Assembly: GCF_000145255.1 (NCBI RefSeq)
Contig: NC_014394.1
Location: forward strand, 2,108,001 to 2,172,000
Length of the DNA: 64,000 bases
Direction: 5' to 3'
Source: Gallionella capsiferriformans ES-2
GTDB taxonomy: Bacteria; Pseudomonadota; Gammaproteobacteria; Burkholderiales; Gallionellaceae
Every line of letters begins with the position of its first letter. The stretch's first letter is position 1. A program made the translations under genes and the position numbers. Under the pieces are notes generated by a model, which was given only the letters and a program-made list of their open reading frames with translations, was not told where the DNA came from and made no database searches. This document shows, one piece after another, positions 7,436-14,966 of this stretch.

Positions 7436-8064
7436 ACACTGCATTGAACACCTCACCGCAATTGCATTTTGAACACATCAGCAACACATCGAACATGCCC
7501 AGAGACGCACGCCGTGATCGTGCTGCGCAGCTTGCATGGGAAAATTTTTATTTTGTCGGCTTCCGGATTGACTCTGCGTATGGCGAGCGGTATCACCATG
7601 CGCTGATTCTGGCGGATAACCACGATGCGTTTTTGAGTGGCATCGCAGCTGAATATCTCGAACTGCTCAATTACGACTGGATTACCTCGGCACAGGACAT
7701 CTCGGTGATCTTCATAGAGAACCTGATGATGCAGAATCCGGCACTGGTTGATGAAGCCCGCCCAGTGCAAGCCAAACCTAAGAGTTCATCTGCACCCCGG
7801 AGGAACAGCAATGCCTTTTCAGTAATCGGTTTTACAGACAGCAATCAGTACTGCCGCTTAGAAGTTGATTCAGACAATGCCTTGAAGGCAATCGATGAAG
7901 CCAATGCCCAAGTGAATTACGCGTGCGGTGCTCAATTCAAACCGTTGCTGATCAGTCAGCTCAATGCCGTGGCGATCGATTTCTTTAACTTGCTCAATGC
8001 GGTGGTCGAATCGGTAAAAGAACTAATGGGCGGCGCGGCAACGAATCGAGGCTATTTACACTGA
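7432..8064 (+). CDS. Hypothetical protein, 210 aa
   Basis: The start is the TTG at 7432, chosen because AAGGAGA lies eight bases upstream and the TTGA overlap couples it to the previous gene. The protein contains [27 protein letters not shown] in the first half, a Ser/Pro/Lys linker around residues 110-125, and a second half with [17 protein letters not shown]. No membrane helix or known motif is seen. Its 3' end overlaps the convergent IHF-beta-like gene by nine bases. Confidence 0.7.
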   Translation: MNTALNTSPQLHFEHISNTSNMPRDARRDRAAQLAWENFYFVGFRIDSAYGERYHHALILADNHDAFLSGIAAEYLELLNYDWITSAQDISVIFIENLMMQNPALVDEARPVQAKPKSSSAPRRNSNAFSVIGFTDSNQYCRLEVDSDNALKAIDEANAQVNYACGAQFKPLLISQLNAVAIDFFNLLNAVVESVKELMGGAATNRGYLH

Positions 8065-8349
8065 GACGGCAGTGGCATCAACGCGCTCACGGAGTTCCTT
8101 ACCCGTTTTGAAGTGCGGCACATATTTGGCGGGCACCATCACGTTCACACCTGACTTTGGGTTACGACCTTTGCGCGGAGGGCGGTGATTGAGCCCAAAA
8201 CTGCCAAAGCCGCGTATTTCGATGCGATTTCCCCGCGCGAGTGTGCGTGACATCTCATCCAGAATGGTACGCACTGCCATATCGATATCGCTGTTGGTGA
8301 GCTGTGGAAATTTTGCAGCGAGCTGCGCGATGAGTTCTGATCGGGTCAT
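8056..8349 (-). CDS. ihfB: Integration host factor beta-type DNA-bending protein
   Basis: A 97-residue HU/IHF-family protein. It begins [14 protein letters not shown], carries the family signature [12 protein letters not shown], then [12 protein letters not shown] in the DNA-intercalating arm, and [16 protein letters not shown]. These match the IHF beta subunit better than HU. IHF bends DNA and assists site-specific recombination, replication and transcription. The usual genomic partner of ihfB is rpsA, absent here, so this is probably an accessory copy placed with recombinase and topoisomerase genes. Whether another ihfB exists in the genome is unknown. Confidence 0.88.
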   Translation of the reverse strand: MTRSELIAQLAAKFPQLTNSDIDMAVRTILDEMSRTLARGNRIEIRGFGSFGLNHRPPRKGRNPKSGVNVMVPAKYVPHFKTGKELRERVDATAVSV

Positions 8350-8421
8350 GAAGGTTTTTTAGAGTGACTGCGCGGGCAGAAAATAGAATCTAACAAGTTT
8401 AATTATATCAGGAGGTTGAGA

Positions 8422-8661
8422 ATGAAGGACAAATCGGACAATAAGGCAGACGGGATTGCCAGCCGGTTAGCGGAAGGCATGGGGCAGCTTCGAGCTGGAT
8501 TTATGCAGACGATCACTGGACCGCGATTCATTCGTCGCAGTTTTGTTGCCTATTTTGCACCGATCATTGCGGGCTGCAGGTTGAGTAAAAAACGCAACTG
8601 GCACTATTTGCACCAGTTGCGCATCGTGTATCGCTATGCGTTTTGGCGGGGGAGGACTTGA
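8422..8661 (+). CDS. Small basic hypothetical protein, 79 aa
   Basis: The start is the ATG at 8422, six bases after a strong GGAGG. The product starts M-K-D-K-S-D-N-K-A-D-G-I and has a helix-like middle (G-M-G-Q-L-R-A-G-F-M-Q-T-I) and a very basic, aromatic C-terminal half (R-R-S-F-V-A-Y-F, K-K-R-N-W-H-Y-L-H-Q-L, Y-R-Y-A-F-W-R-G-R). Such composition suits nucleic-acid or membrane-surface binding, which is only a guess. It is divergent from the IHF-like gene. No family recognised. Confidence 0.55.
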   Translation: MKDKSDNKADGIASRLAEGMGQLRAGFMQTITGPRFIRRSFVAYFAPIIAGCRLSKKRNWHYLHQLRIVYRYAFWRGRT

Positions 8662-8855
8662 CGATCAGCCTGAGCTGCCTAATTACTCATAACGGATGCA
8701 ATTCTATATGTGGTTCAGGGGATGGAAAACCAAAGGATAAATAACAGTTCTTAAAAAACGTGTTTCACGTAAAATAGAGTTGCAGGACATCCTTAAAAAA
8801 TTGAAGAAAAACTAACAAATTACTATTTAGTGAGAGTTCACTTGCTTTATTTATA

Positions 8856-9206
8856 TTAATCATTCTCAAGACTGACAACGCTAATATCGGCTATACATGA
8901 CCCGACAATAAGGCTATTCTCAATACGAAATGAAGTTGGTTCATCATCTTCGTTAAGAACAGGATATTTGCGCGGCTCCCTAGCAAAGGTGTTATTAACT
9001 TTAATATTTCTTTCGCTGATAGCTATATTAATAACGTACATAGCCGTTTTAAAGAAGCCTATTCCAGCCAAAGATATTAAAAAAACAACAAAAAAATCTA
9101 GAAAACCAGAATGATTTTTGACTAAAACGATGACGGCTATAGCGGGGCACAAAACGCCAAGCAAAATGAATAAGTAACCTGCAAATAATATTAATTTTGA
9201 ACGCAT
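8856..9206 (-). CDS. Small membrane protein, 116 aa, AT-rich
   Basis: Two hydrophobic helices (about residues 4-28 and 35-60) are followed by a soluble C-terminal half with R-E-P-R-K-Y-P-V-L-N-E-D-D-E-P and I-V-G-S-C-I-A-D-I-S-V-V-S-L-E-N-D. AAGGAGA lies before the ATG, and one of the shared promoters, with a perfect TATAAT, lies upstream. Base composition is clearly more AT-rich than the surrounding core genome, pointing to foreign origin. No homologue comes to mind. Confidence 0.68.
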   Translation of the reverse strand: MRSKLILFAGYLFILLGVLCPAIAVIVLVKNHSGFLDFFVVFLISLAGIGFFKTAMYVINIAISERNIKVNNTFAREPRKYPVLNEDDEPTSFRIENSLIVGSCIADISVVSLEND

Positions 9207-9226
9207 ATAAATCTCCTTGTGGTTTA

Positions 9227-9254
9227 ATTATACACAGCAGAGGACTTTACCAAA
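9227..9254 (-). promoter_or_regulatory. Shared-architecture promoter (TTTGGT, 16 bp, TATAAT) for the 116-aa membrane protein
   Basis: On the minus strand CTCTTTGGTAAAG is followed at exactly 16 bp by TATAAT, the best -10 hexamer of the six related promoters. The gene start lies 21 bases further on. This member fixes the register of the whole set. Confidence 0.65.
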
Positions 9255-9361
9255 GAGAATAATAACCTACACCACTACTGATGATTTGCGTAATCAGTAG
9301 TGGCTAACTTCACGAATTTCTCGCCAACGAAAATTTAGATCAGTGCCAAGCACCAGAATTT

Positions 9362-9520
9362 TTAGTCAGAAAGATGTAGCTCAATCTCACGGCCATCCGA
9401 CAGCCGTATAAACAGCCTGAAACCATATGATTTAACACGAGCGGCCAGCGGTTGCAGGCACTGCTCCCCCTTCCTCACCAGCTCCTGGATTTGCGCTTCG
9501 TCGGGCACCTTGTTTTTCAT
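9362..9520 (-). CDS. Tiny hypothetical protein, 52 aa, translationally coupled
   Basis: The ATG at 9520 overlaps the stop of the upstream gene as ATGA, the same junction used between the two genes before it, which is good evidence that it is translated. The product begins M-K-N-K-V-P-D-E-A-Q-I-Q-E-L-V-R-K-G and ends with R-L-F-I-R-L-S-D-G-R-E-I-E-L-H-L-S-D. It is soluble and looks like one helix followed by a beta hairpin. Function unknown; it closes the three-gene unit starting at 10304. Confidence 0.65.
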   Translation of the reverse strand: MKNKVPDEAQIQELVRKGEQCLQPLAARVKSYGFRLFIRLSDGREIELHLSD

Positions 9521-9924
9521 ATCGAGGTAAACTCCAATATGCCGAACTGATACGCCTTATCAGCGTTTACCTGCCTCCATGCCTCAATGCAACGACTTTG
9601 AGTTTCTTCATCAGGCGGGTGTCCCCACTCAGTTTCAGGTGGATACGACGTAAAAAGCCCGAGGGCACCGCGGATATTGACGATCGCGTCCGCAACATTC
9701 TCCTTGCGCGTGATACCAATATATAGACAGATCGTCTTCGTCTCACCCTGCTCATCGGTGTACATGACATAGTGTGCAAAGCCGTCATGTCGTGGCAAGC
9801 CGTCTTTAATCATCTGTGCCGAGCCTGCCTCAATTTCCTTTCGCTCACATTCTGGTAAACCTTCAAGATATTCGTCGAATGTTGTAAAGCCGCTTTCCAT
9901 GCCGGATCTCATATCGCCATTCAT
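9517..9924 (-). CDS. Tandem paralogue 2 of an unknown family, 135 aa
   Basis: The start is set at the ATG at 9924, which overlaps the upstream stop (ATGA); an upstream in-frame ATG lies inside the preceding gene and is less likely. Residues from M-I-K-D-G-L-P-R-H-D-G-F-A-H-Y-V-M-Y-T onward align closely with the preceding gene, including C-L-Y-I-G-I-T-R-K-E-N-V, Y-P-P-E-T-E-W and D-E-E-T-Q-S-R-C-I-E-A-W. The N-terminal part differs (T-T-F-D-E-Y-L-E-G-L-P-E-C-E-R). It is a duplicated soluble protein with no recognisable domain. Confidence 0.75.
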   Translation of the reverse strand: MNGDMRSGMESGFTTFDEYLEGLPECERKEIEAGSAQMIKDGLPRHDGFAHYVMYTDEQGETKTICLYIGITRKENVADAIVNIRGALGLFTSYPPETEWGHPPDEETQSRCIEAWRQVNADKAYQFGILEFTSI

Positions 9925-10304
9925 GCTGAGATAAACCCCATCACACCGAACTGACATACCTTGTCGGGATTTGCCCGTTTCCATTCCTCAATACAACGCT
10001 CCTGAGTTGCTTCATCGGGTTCAAGCTGCCACTCAGATTCCGGTGGATATGTCGCAAAAAGATCAAGATCATTGCGAATGTGTGCAATGGCCGCCGCCAC
10101 ATTATCCTTGCGAGCGATACCGATATAAAGACAGGTCGTCACCGTCTCGCCGTGTTCATTGGTATACATCACATAATGTGCAAAGCCATCACGGCGCGGC
10201 AGACCTTCTCGGATCATTCTTGCAGTACGCTCTTTGAACTCTACTTGCTGCTCAGGCGATAGCTTGGCCACATAATCAGCAATTATTTTAGAACCGTTAC
10301 CCAT
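9921..10304 (-). CDS. Tandem paralogue 1 of an unknown family, 127 aa
   Basis: This is the first gene of a three-gene unit (10304 to 9362) joined by two ATGA overlaps. The product is soluble, with an N-terminal helix region and a core D-G-F-A-H-Y-V-M-Y-T-N-E-H-G-E-T-V-T-T-C-L-Y-I-G-I-A-R-K-D-N-V that looks like an antiparallel beta sheet followed by a helix. The core is repeated in the next gene. AAAAGGATAAATTATC precedes the ATG, and one of the shared promoters lies just upstream. Function unknown; placement between the topoisomerase and the IHF-like gene suggests element biology. Confidence 0.75.
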   Translation of the reverse strand: MGNGSKIIADYVAKLSPEQQVEFKERTARMIREGLPRRDGFAHYVMYTNEHGETVTTCLYIGIARKDNVAAAIAHIRNDLDLFATYPPESEWQLEPDEATQERCIEEWKRANPDKVCQFGVMGFISA

Positions 10305-10336
10305 GATAATTTATCCTTTTGTAGTTAGGGATTTCT

Positions 10337-10364
10337 AATCTACAGAAATGGACAACTTTCCAAA
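10337..10364 (-). promoter_or_regulatory. Shared-architecture promoter (TTTGGA, 16 bp, TAGATT) for the three-gene unit
   Basis: On the minus strand ATTGTTCTTTGGAAA is followed at 16 bp by TAGATT. The ATTGTTCTTTGGAAA part is identical to the two promoters at 5.2 and 5.8 kb although the rest of the sequence differs, so the box is under selection independently of local duplication. Confidence 0.65.
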
Positions 10365-10480
10365 GAACAATTTTTTCATAATCAACATCACTCAGGAATG
10401 CCTAGCGTTAACTTACATCACCTGAATACAACAGCTATCGCTTGTCAGATTTAATTATGCTCTGCATAAATGACCTAGTA

Positions 10481-10594
10481 GAAACTTTCCGGTTTGTGGC
10501 TCTTTTACCGAATGTCCGCATTTGTATGCCCACATCTACGGGGTTTGAACTGAATTACGAACAAATCGCCAACTACTAAAAACCGGAAAGTTCC
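10481..10594. repeat. Inverted repeat pair around ~85 bp
   Basis: GAAACTTTCCGGTTT at 10481-10495 and AAACCGGAAAGTTCC at 10580-10594 are near-perfect inverted copies. They sit in the 370-bp space between two divergent shared-type promoters. Possible readings are a pair of operator sites, a miniature element or an origin/transfer site. No ORF crosses the interval. Confidence 0.6.
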
Positions 10595-10711
10595 CTATCT
10601 AAAATCAGTCACAGGATAAATCCAGAACAGTGGCCTCTGCATGTTTCTCAACAATATTTTCCCTCAATTTTTCCAGAATCGCGTAATTAGATCTCCGCAT
10701 AAAAATTTAGC

Positions 10712-10739
10712 TTTGGAAAATATTTGACTTAGGCAGAAT
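10712..10739 (+). promoter_or_regulatory. Shared-architecture promoter (TTTGGA, 16 bp, CAGAAT) for the topoisomerase
   Basis: CTTTGGAAAA, a 16-bp spacer and CAGAAT within TTAGGCAGAATGAA, resembling the promoter at 5203 downstream of the box (TAGGCAGAATGAA in both). An ATAAAGGAG ribosome-binding site and the ATG at 10769 follow. Confidence 0.6.
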
Positions 10740-10768
10740 GAACTCCTATACATAAAGGAGCTTCAAAA

Positions 10769-12445
10769 ATGAAACAAGCCGTAAAAGTCACAACAAACCA
10801 TTCCGCACGTAACACTTTTTATTTGTGCGAAAAACCTTCGCAAGCACGTACGCTGGCCAAGGTGCTTGGCGCTGAAAAAGGCCGTGACCAGATGCATTTC
10901 GCAGAAGGCGTTGTTATCGGACATGCATATGGACACATGCTGAATCTAGCAAAGCCGGAGACATATATCGGTACGGGTCCATGGTGCCTGGACAACCTGC
11001 CTATCCTGCCAAAAACTTGGCTATGGCAGGTCAAGGATGAACATCGCGAGCATTTAGACAATCTCGGGAAATACCTGAGCCAGGCCGATCTGGTTGTTCT
11101 CGCCACCGATCCTGATGAGGAAGGCGAAGTCATCGGTCGTCAGATATTACAGACCCATAATTATTCTGGAGAAGCTTTGCGACTGTGGATGTCTGCGCTG
11201 GAAACAGAGTCACTTAAAAAATCCCTGCAAAACTTGCGTCCGCTGTCAGAGACCGATCATTTTTACCAGGCTGGACGTGTGCGCCATGAAATGGACTGGC
11301 TGTTTGGTATGAATTTAAGCCGTGCATTCTCCGTCCTCCTCAAATCTAAGGCCAACATCGGTCGCGTCAAAACGCGCTTGCTTAATGAAATCGTCACCAA
11401 CGACCAGCAAGCTGAAAATGTTATACAAGACGGATATGAGACGGCCTATGTGATGCTGGGTGACACCCTGCTGGAATTAATACAAGCTGATCAGCCGTGT
11501 GACCATATCGTGAATTTCAAAAAACTCGCAGGAGCGCAATGCGGAATTTATCGAAATGATAAAAGTTGCAACTACACCGATGAGATGGGAGTCCCCCTAG
11601 TGACACCCAGACCTCTCCCCTACACACTCACTGCATTGCTCGCAGACTCCGCAGACATCGGGATCCCACTGGATGAAGGTTACAAAGCGGTTCAAAAGCT
11701 TTATGAGTCCGGCGCAATCAGCTATCCCCGTACTAACTCAACAAAGCTGCCGGGCACATCGTCTGATGACTTTGCCGTACATCACGCTATCGTCGCCATG
11801 AGGGATGATTTACCCGCTGGCATGACAGAGGAAGCCACGCGCATCTTTGAGTTGATTCGTTTGAACGAGTTGTATCAAAGAAATCAGTTGATCACCATTG
11901 ACCGCACACAAACGATTGAGATCGGTGGAGAATATTTCGCTTCACGTGAAGAGTGGAAGACCATTTCATTTGATTCACCCGATCGTGCTCTGCTGAAAAA
12001 TCAAAACATTCTGGCCAACCAGAAAAAACTGGCCATCTACAAAACGGGCGATGAGTTTCCGGTCAAGGTTCGACTGACGCGCGAAAATTACGGGAAGCCA
12101 ACGTATTTTACTGAGTCTTCACTGCTGCGGATGATGGCTGAAAAAGGGATCGGTACAGAATCCACTCGGGTCGCGGCTATTACCAATCTCATCAAAGAAA
12201 AACTCATCGATGTCACGCCGCAAACAGACCATGAAGGTGTTCCATCCACGCAGGCGCGCACCATCCGTTCGACAAAACTCGGTCGCGACTTAATCAGCAG
12301 ACTGCCGGAAGTGGTAACCGGACAGGAAATGGAAGCTCAACTGCAGGAGGCTCTGAAAGATATGCGTGTCGGGCAATCAGATGAGTCTACTCACCTGAAG
12401 CACACAGGCGCGTGGCTTACAAAAACGATCCGCGAGGCAGCATAA
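10769..12445 (+). CDS. topB: Type IA DNA topoisomerase (topoisomerase III / TopB-like)
   Basis: A 558-residue type IA topoisomerase, which relaxes or decatenates DNA through a 5'-phosphotyrosine on one strand. The TOPRIM domain begins F-Y-L-C-E-K-P-S-Q-A-R-T-L-A and holds the metal-binding D-P-D-E-E-G-E (residues 114-120). The nucleophile is Tyr319 in I-S-Y-P-R-T-N-S. The nucleic-acid groove motif reads I-G-R-V-K-T-R-L-L, where chromosomal TopB usually has V-Q-T-P-T. It is about 100 residues shorter than E. coli TopB and lacks C-terminal zinc fingers. Plasmids and integrative elements often carry such a gene to support their replication or transfer; no relaxase or coupling protein is seen here. 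Confidence 0.9.
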   Translation: MKQAVKVTTNHSARNTFYLCEKPSQARTLAKVLGAEKGRDQMHFAEGVVIGHAYGHMLNLAKPETYIGTGPWCLDNLPILPKTWLWQVKDEHREHLDNLGKYLSQADLVVLATDPDEEGEVIGRQILQTHNYSGEALRLWMSALETESLKKSLQNLRPLSETDHFYQAGRVRHEMDWLFGMNLSRAFSVLLKSKANIGRVKTRLLNEIVTNDQQAENVIQDGYETAYVMLGDTLLELIQADQPCDHIVNFKKLAGAQCGIYRNDKSCNYTDEMGVPLVTPRPLPYTLTALLADSADIGIPLDEGYKAVQKLYESGAISYPRTNSTKLPGTSSDDFAVHHAIVAMRDDLPAGMTEEATRIFELIRLNELYQRNQLITIDRTQTIEIGGEYFASREEWKTISFDSPDRALLKNQNILANQKKLAIYKTGDEFPVKVRLTRENYGKPTYFTESSLLRMMAEKGIGTESTRVAAITNLIKEKLIDVTPQTDHEGVPSTQARTIRSTKLGRDLISRLPEVVTGQEMEAQLQEALKDMRVGQSDESTHLKHTGAWLTKTIREAA

Positions 12446-12639
12446 CAGGCGTAGCGCGCCAGACGTGCAAATAATCAGGGAGCCTGCCATGTTGGAAACT
12501 ATTCATCTTTCCGGCATAGGCATGCTGCCTGGCACGGCGGGATTTAATACCGCGTTGCTCGTCCTGGCGAGATGACTGGGGTTCATAGCAGGCCATTTTG
12601 GATGCCCTCCCCCTATAGATCGGCAATCAGATCGAATGC

Positions 12640-12655
12640 TGCGGTTAAAACCGCA
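12640..12655. promoter_or_regulatory. Palindrome TGCGGTT-AA-AACCGCA
   Basis: A perfect inverted repeat with 7-bp arms and a 2-bp centre, 47 bases before the ATG of the 94-residue gene. It could be an operator. The remaining sequence between the topoisomerase stop (12445) and 12702 holds only a 28-codon ORF at 12489 behind GGGAG, which I do not call. Confidence 0.4.
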
Positions 12656-12701
12656 AACAATTATTTCAGTATTAAATTTATAAAATCAGGAGAAGTAAAT
12701 C

Positions 12702-12986
12702 ATGAGTAATTCAATCAATAAGTTGATGAGGAAGTTCAAGTACGACGACAAACGGATCGAGCATCTGCTTGAAGATTTTGACGACCTTGTGGAAGCCATT
12801 AATGATTACGATGACCAGTTTGAATTTAGTGACAAAAAGGATGAAACAGCCATGCTTTCTGGCTATCAGAACACTGCCTTCGGCATCCTGTTGTCCCTGC
12901 TTCAACTTGGGCATATCACAACGGCCGATTTTCACCATCGGATGCACGCACTCAATTTGGTGTTCTTCAAAAAAACGGGTTATTAA
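12702..12986 (+). CDS. Small acidic hypothetical protein, 94 aa
   Basis: AGGAGAAG lies nine bases before the ATG, a good ribosome-binding site. The product starts M-S-N-S-I-N-K-L-M-R-K-F-K-Y-D-D-K-R-I, is very acidic in the middle (D-F-D-D-L-V-E-A-I-N-D-Y-D-D-Q-F-E-F) and ends with a helical, partly hydrophobic half (G-I-L-L-S-L-L-Q-L-G-H-I-T-T-A-D-F-H-H-R). Such acidic small proteins are sometimes DNA mimics or antitoxins, but there is no evidence for either. No family recognised. Confidence 0.6.
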   Translation: MSNSINKLMRKFKYDDKRIEHLLEDFDDLVEAINDYDDQFEFSDKKDETAMLSGYQNTAFGILLSLLQLGHITTADFHHRMHALNLVFFKKTGY

Positions 12987-14591
12987 CACTACGGCTGCAA
13001 TTCTCGTGTAAAAAGATGACAATTTCTTTCCTTTAATATGGAAGTAGATTGGCCAAAGTAACCACACAGTCTGTTCGCGACAATCAATTCAATCCGATCA
13101 ATCTAATCAGATGCGGTTATTCCTCGCCAGGATTCCTGACCTTTCGTCAGGATGAGAGTTATTTTTGGCCTGAGCCATGGTGTGTACGTAAGTAACTCGG
13201 GCAAGGGCGGCACAGTAAGCATTTCTGCCTTATCTGCACAACGTGACAAATGTCACCAAACCTTTTTGCCATTTCGCAATGGCCTTCCCAGAGGGTTAAT
13301 TCAACAACCTTTTCAACACATGCCAGGTCACTCTTGGTGCATCTAGCTACCACCACTAGACACAGTCGCATAAAATCACGACCCCCTTTTTTCCCCAATC
13401 CCGATACCGCATCCTAACCAGCTCTGCTGGCTCCGCTAATGATATTCGAGCACAATCTGGCACTTTTGAAGTGACAGAGGGGTGCATGTGAAGCTAAAAC
13501 GTGAAGCATGAAACAACTGCAATACAGCAAACTACATAGTCTTCGTGAACATCCATGTAACTTCATCCTCCAGATTTCAATACAAATTTCCCACTCTACG
13601 TCTGTTTGCCCTGATCACAGATCAGGCAGAACGACGAACAGCAATACAGCGCTGACCAACATGCCACCAACCCAACTGCTAAAAAGCCCATCGGGCTTCG
13701 TGCATGTAGGTTCTGGATGTAGTGCGCCCGCATCGAGGGTACTTATTGCTTTACTTTCTTTTGATTTATTACAGATTGAATGTCCTGCCTAGACAAAGGC
13801 AGATCAAGGGTTCGCTGGACGTTGTCCGCTACTGACTTTAGTTGTGATATCCATAAATCCCGTAGGAATTCAGGACGGATTTGTAGCGAGAAGCGACAGG
13901 AGAATTGGTGACTAACCAATGTGAAACGTCGAGATTCGTACACTTTTCCTAAATAGGGCAACAGTACGCCGTCGCAGCCAATTTGCCGTTGGCCAGTCGT
14001 ACTCCACACTTAAGTGAAGGTGCGCGCATTACCTCATAAAAAACTTACGGTGTCAAATTTTCAAGGACCTGTCTCTGCTATATCACTCTTGTTTTTCATC
14101 AACGAATCCTTTTTCGCGCAATATCTCTCAATCACTCTCTGTTTAATGAAAAGTGACTTTTCAAAAAAAAATTCTCCGGAACCTACGTATCCATTTCATC
14201 GTGGAAATGCCACTAAGCAAGTGTATTGAGCGGCAACTAGTCATGAAAAACCGCTACAACATACATAGAGCGGGCGATAAAAGATTGCAGGCATCTCTCT
14301 ATTTTCAAGAACGATGAAAAAAACGCACTACTCAGCTCAATCTTTATATAGATGATTGATATGCTCGTTAAAAATCGAACGGTCGGGAGTTTTATGGCGA
14401 GATTAAATTGCTTTAATACTGAAAATTACACGAAATAGAAATTTCCTAATATCTCAGGGGGTGAGTAGTCACTAAAACAGATGCTTTTCGACACTGGCAA
14501 GTGTATTTTTCAATGCAAAATACGCTATCTAATACCTTTACCAACTTAAACCTCGGTCAAGTCAATAGCATTTTTATCATAAGAAAAAATC
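12987..14591. other. 1.6 kb without a convincing gene
   Basis: ORFs here are short, lack ribosome-binding sites and show no protein-like pattern. The best is a GTG-started 88-codon frame on the minus strand (14009 to 13743) with a Lys-rich end, held at very low confidence. A small hairpin, TCCTGAC-CTTTC-GTCAGGA, lies at 13134-13152. The sequence is AT-rich towards 14.6 kb. It looks like decayed or regulatory DNA of an element joined to the integrase unit on its right. No copy of the tRNA-Val 3' end was found here by eye. Confidence 0.6.
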
Positions 14592-14966
14592 GTGAATCCA
14601 AGCCAAATCGCATTTCAACCCAGAGTGATCCGAGCAAGCGATGCTCCGGTCTATCTCGGTATGGATCGAAATCGGTTTAATAAAGAAGTCAAACCACATC
14701 TGGTGTCCGTTCCAATTGGCACGCAAGGTGTGGCTTACGATCGATTTGACTTGGATGCGTGGTGGGAGGATTATAAGCGCCGTAACGGAAGGCTCGGCGC
14801 TCTTTATAAACAAGGAGAAGAGCAATGGGAAGAACAGCTGCAACAGGACTTAGAAGACGTCCCAACCAGACGGGTGGTATCTGGCACATCGACAAAGTTG
14901 TCAACGGCCGCACAATTCACGAAAGCTGTGGAACGAGTGACCAAGACGAAGCGGAAAGGTACTTAG
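14592..14966 (+). CDS. Excisionase-like small DNA-binding protein upstream of the integrase
   Basis: A 124-residue protein with a GTG start at 14592. It has the plan of the small helix-turn-helix proteins that accompany integrases: V-I-R-A-S-D-A-P-V-Y-L-G-M-D-R-N-R-F-N-K-E-V, then V-P-I-G-T-Q-G-V-A-Y-D-R-F-D-L-D-A-W. The AlpA/Xis-like N-terminal half would bind near attachment sites and direct excision; the C-terminal half is basic and low in complexity. It overlaps the integrase by 142 bases in another frame, an arrangement I have seen in this integrase family. No strong Shine-Dalgarno is visible before the GTG. Confidence 0.7.
   Translation: MNPSQIAFQPRVIRASDAPVYLGMDRNRFNKEVKPHLVSVPIGTQGVAYDRFDLDAWWEDYKRRNGRLGALYKQGEEQWEEQLQQDLEDVPTRRVVSGTSTKLSTAAQFTKAVERVTKTKRKGT

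Noticed and set aside
12417-12626. A 69-codon minus-strand frame near the end of the topoisomerase gene
   Set aside because: Overlaps the topoisomerase end, basic random-like product, no start signal.
13508-13792. A 94-codon plus-strand frame
   Set aside because: No ribosome-binding site and the composition looks random.
13743-14009. An 88-codon minus-strand frame
   Set aside because: GTG start without ribosome-binding site, no recognisable pattern and surrounded by non-coding sequence; kept only as a remark.
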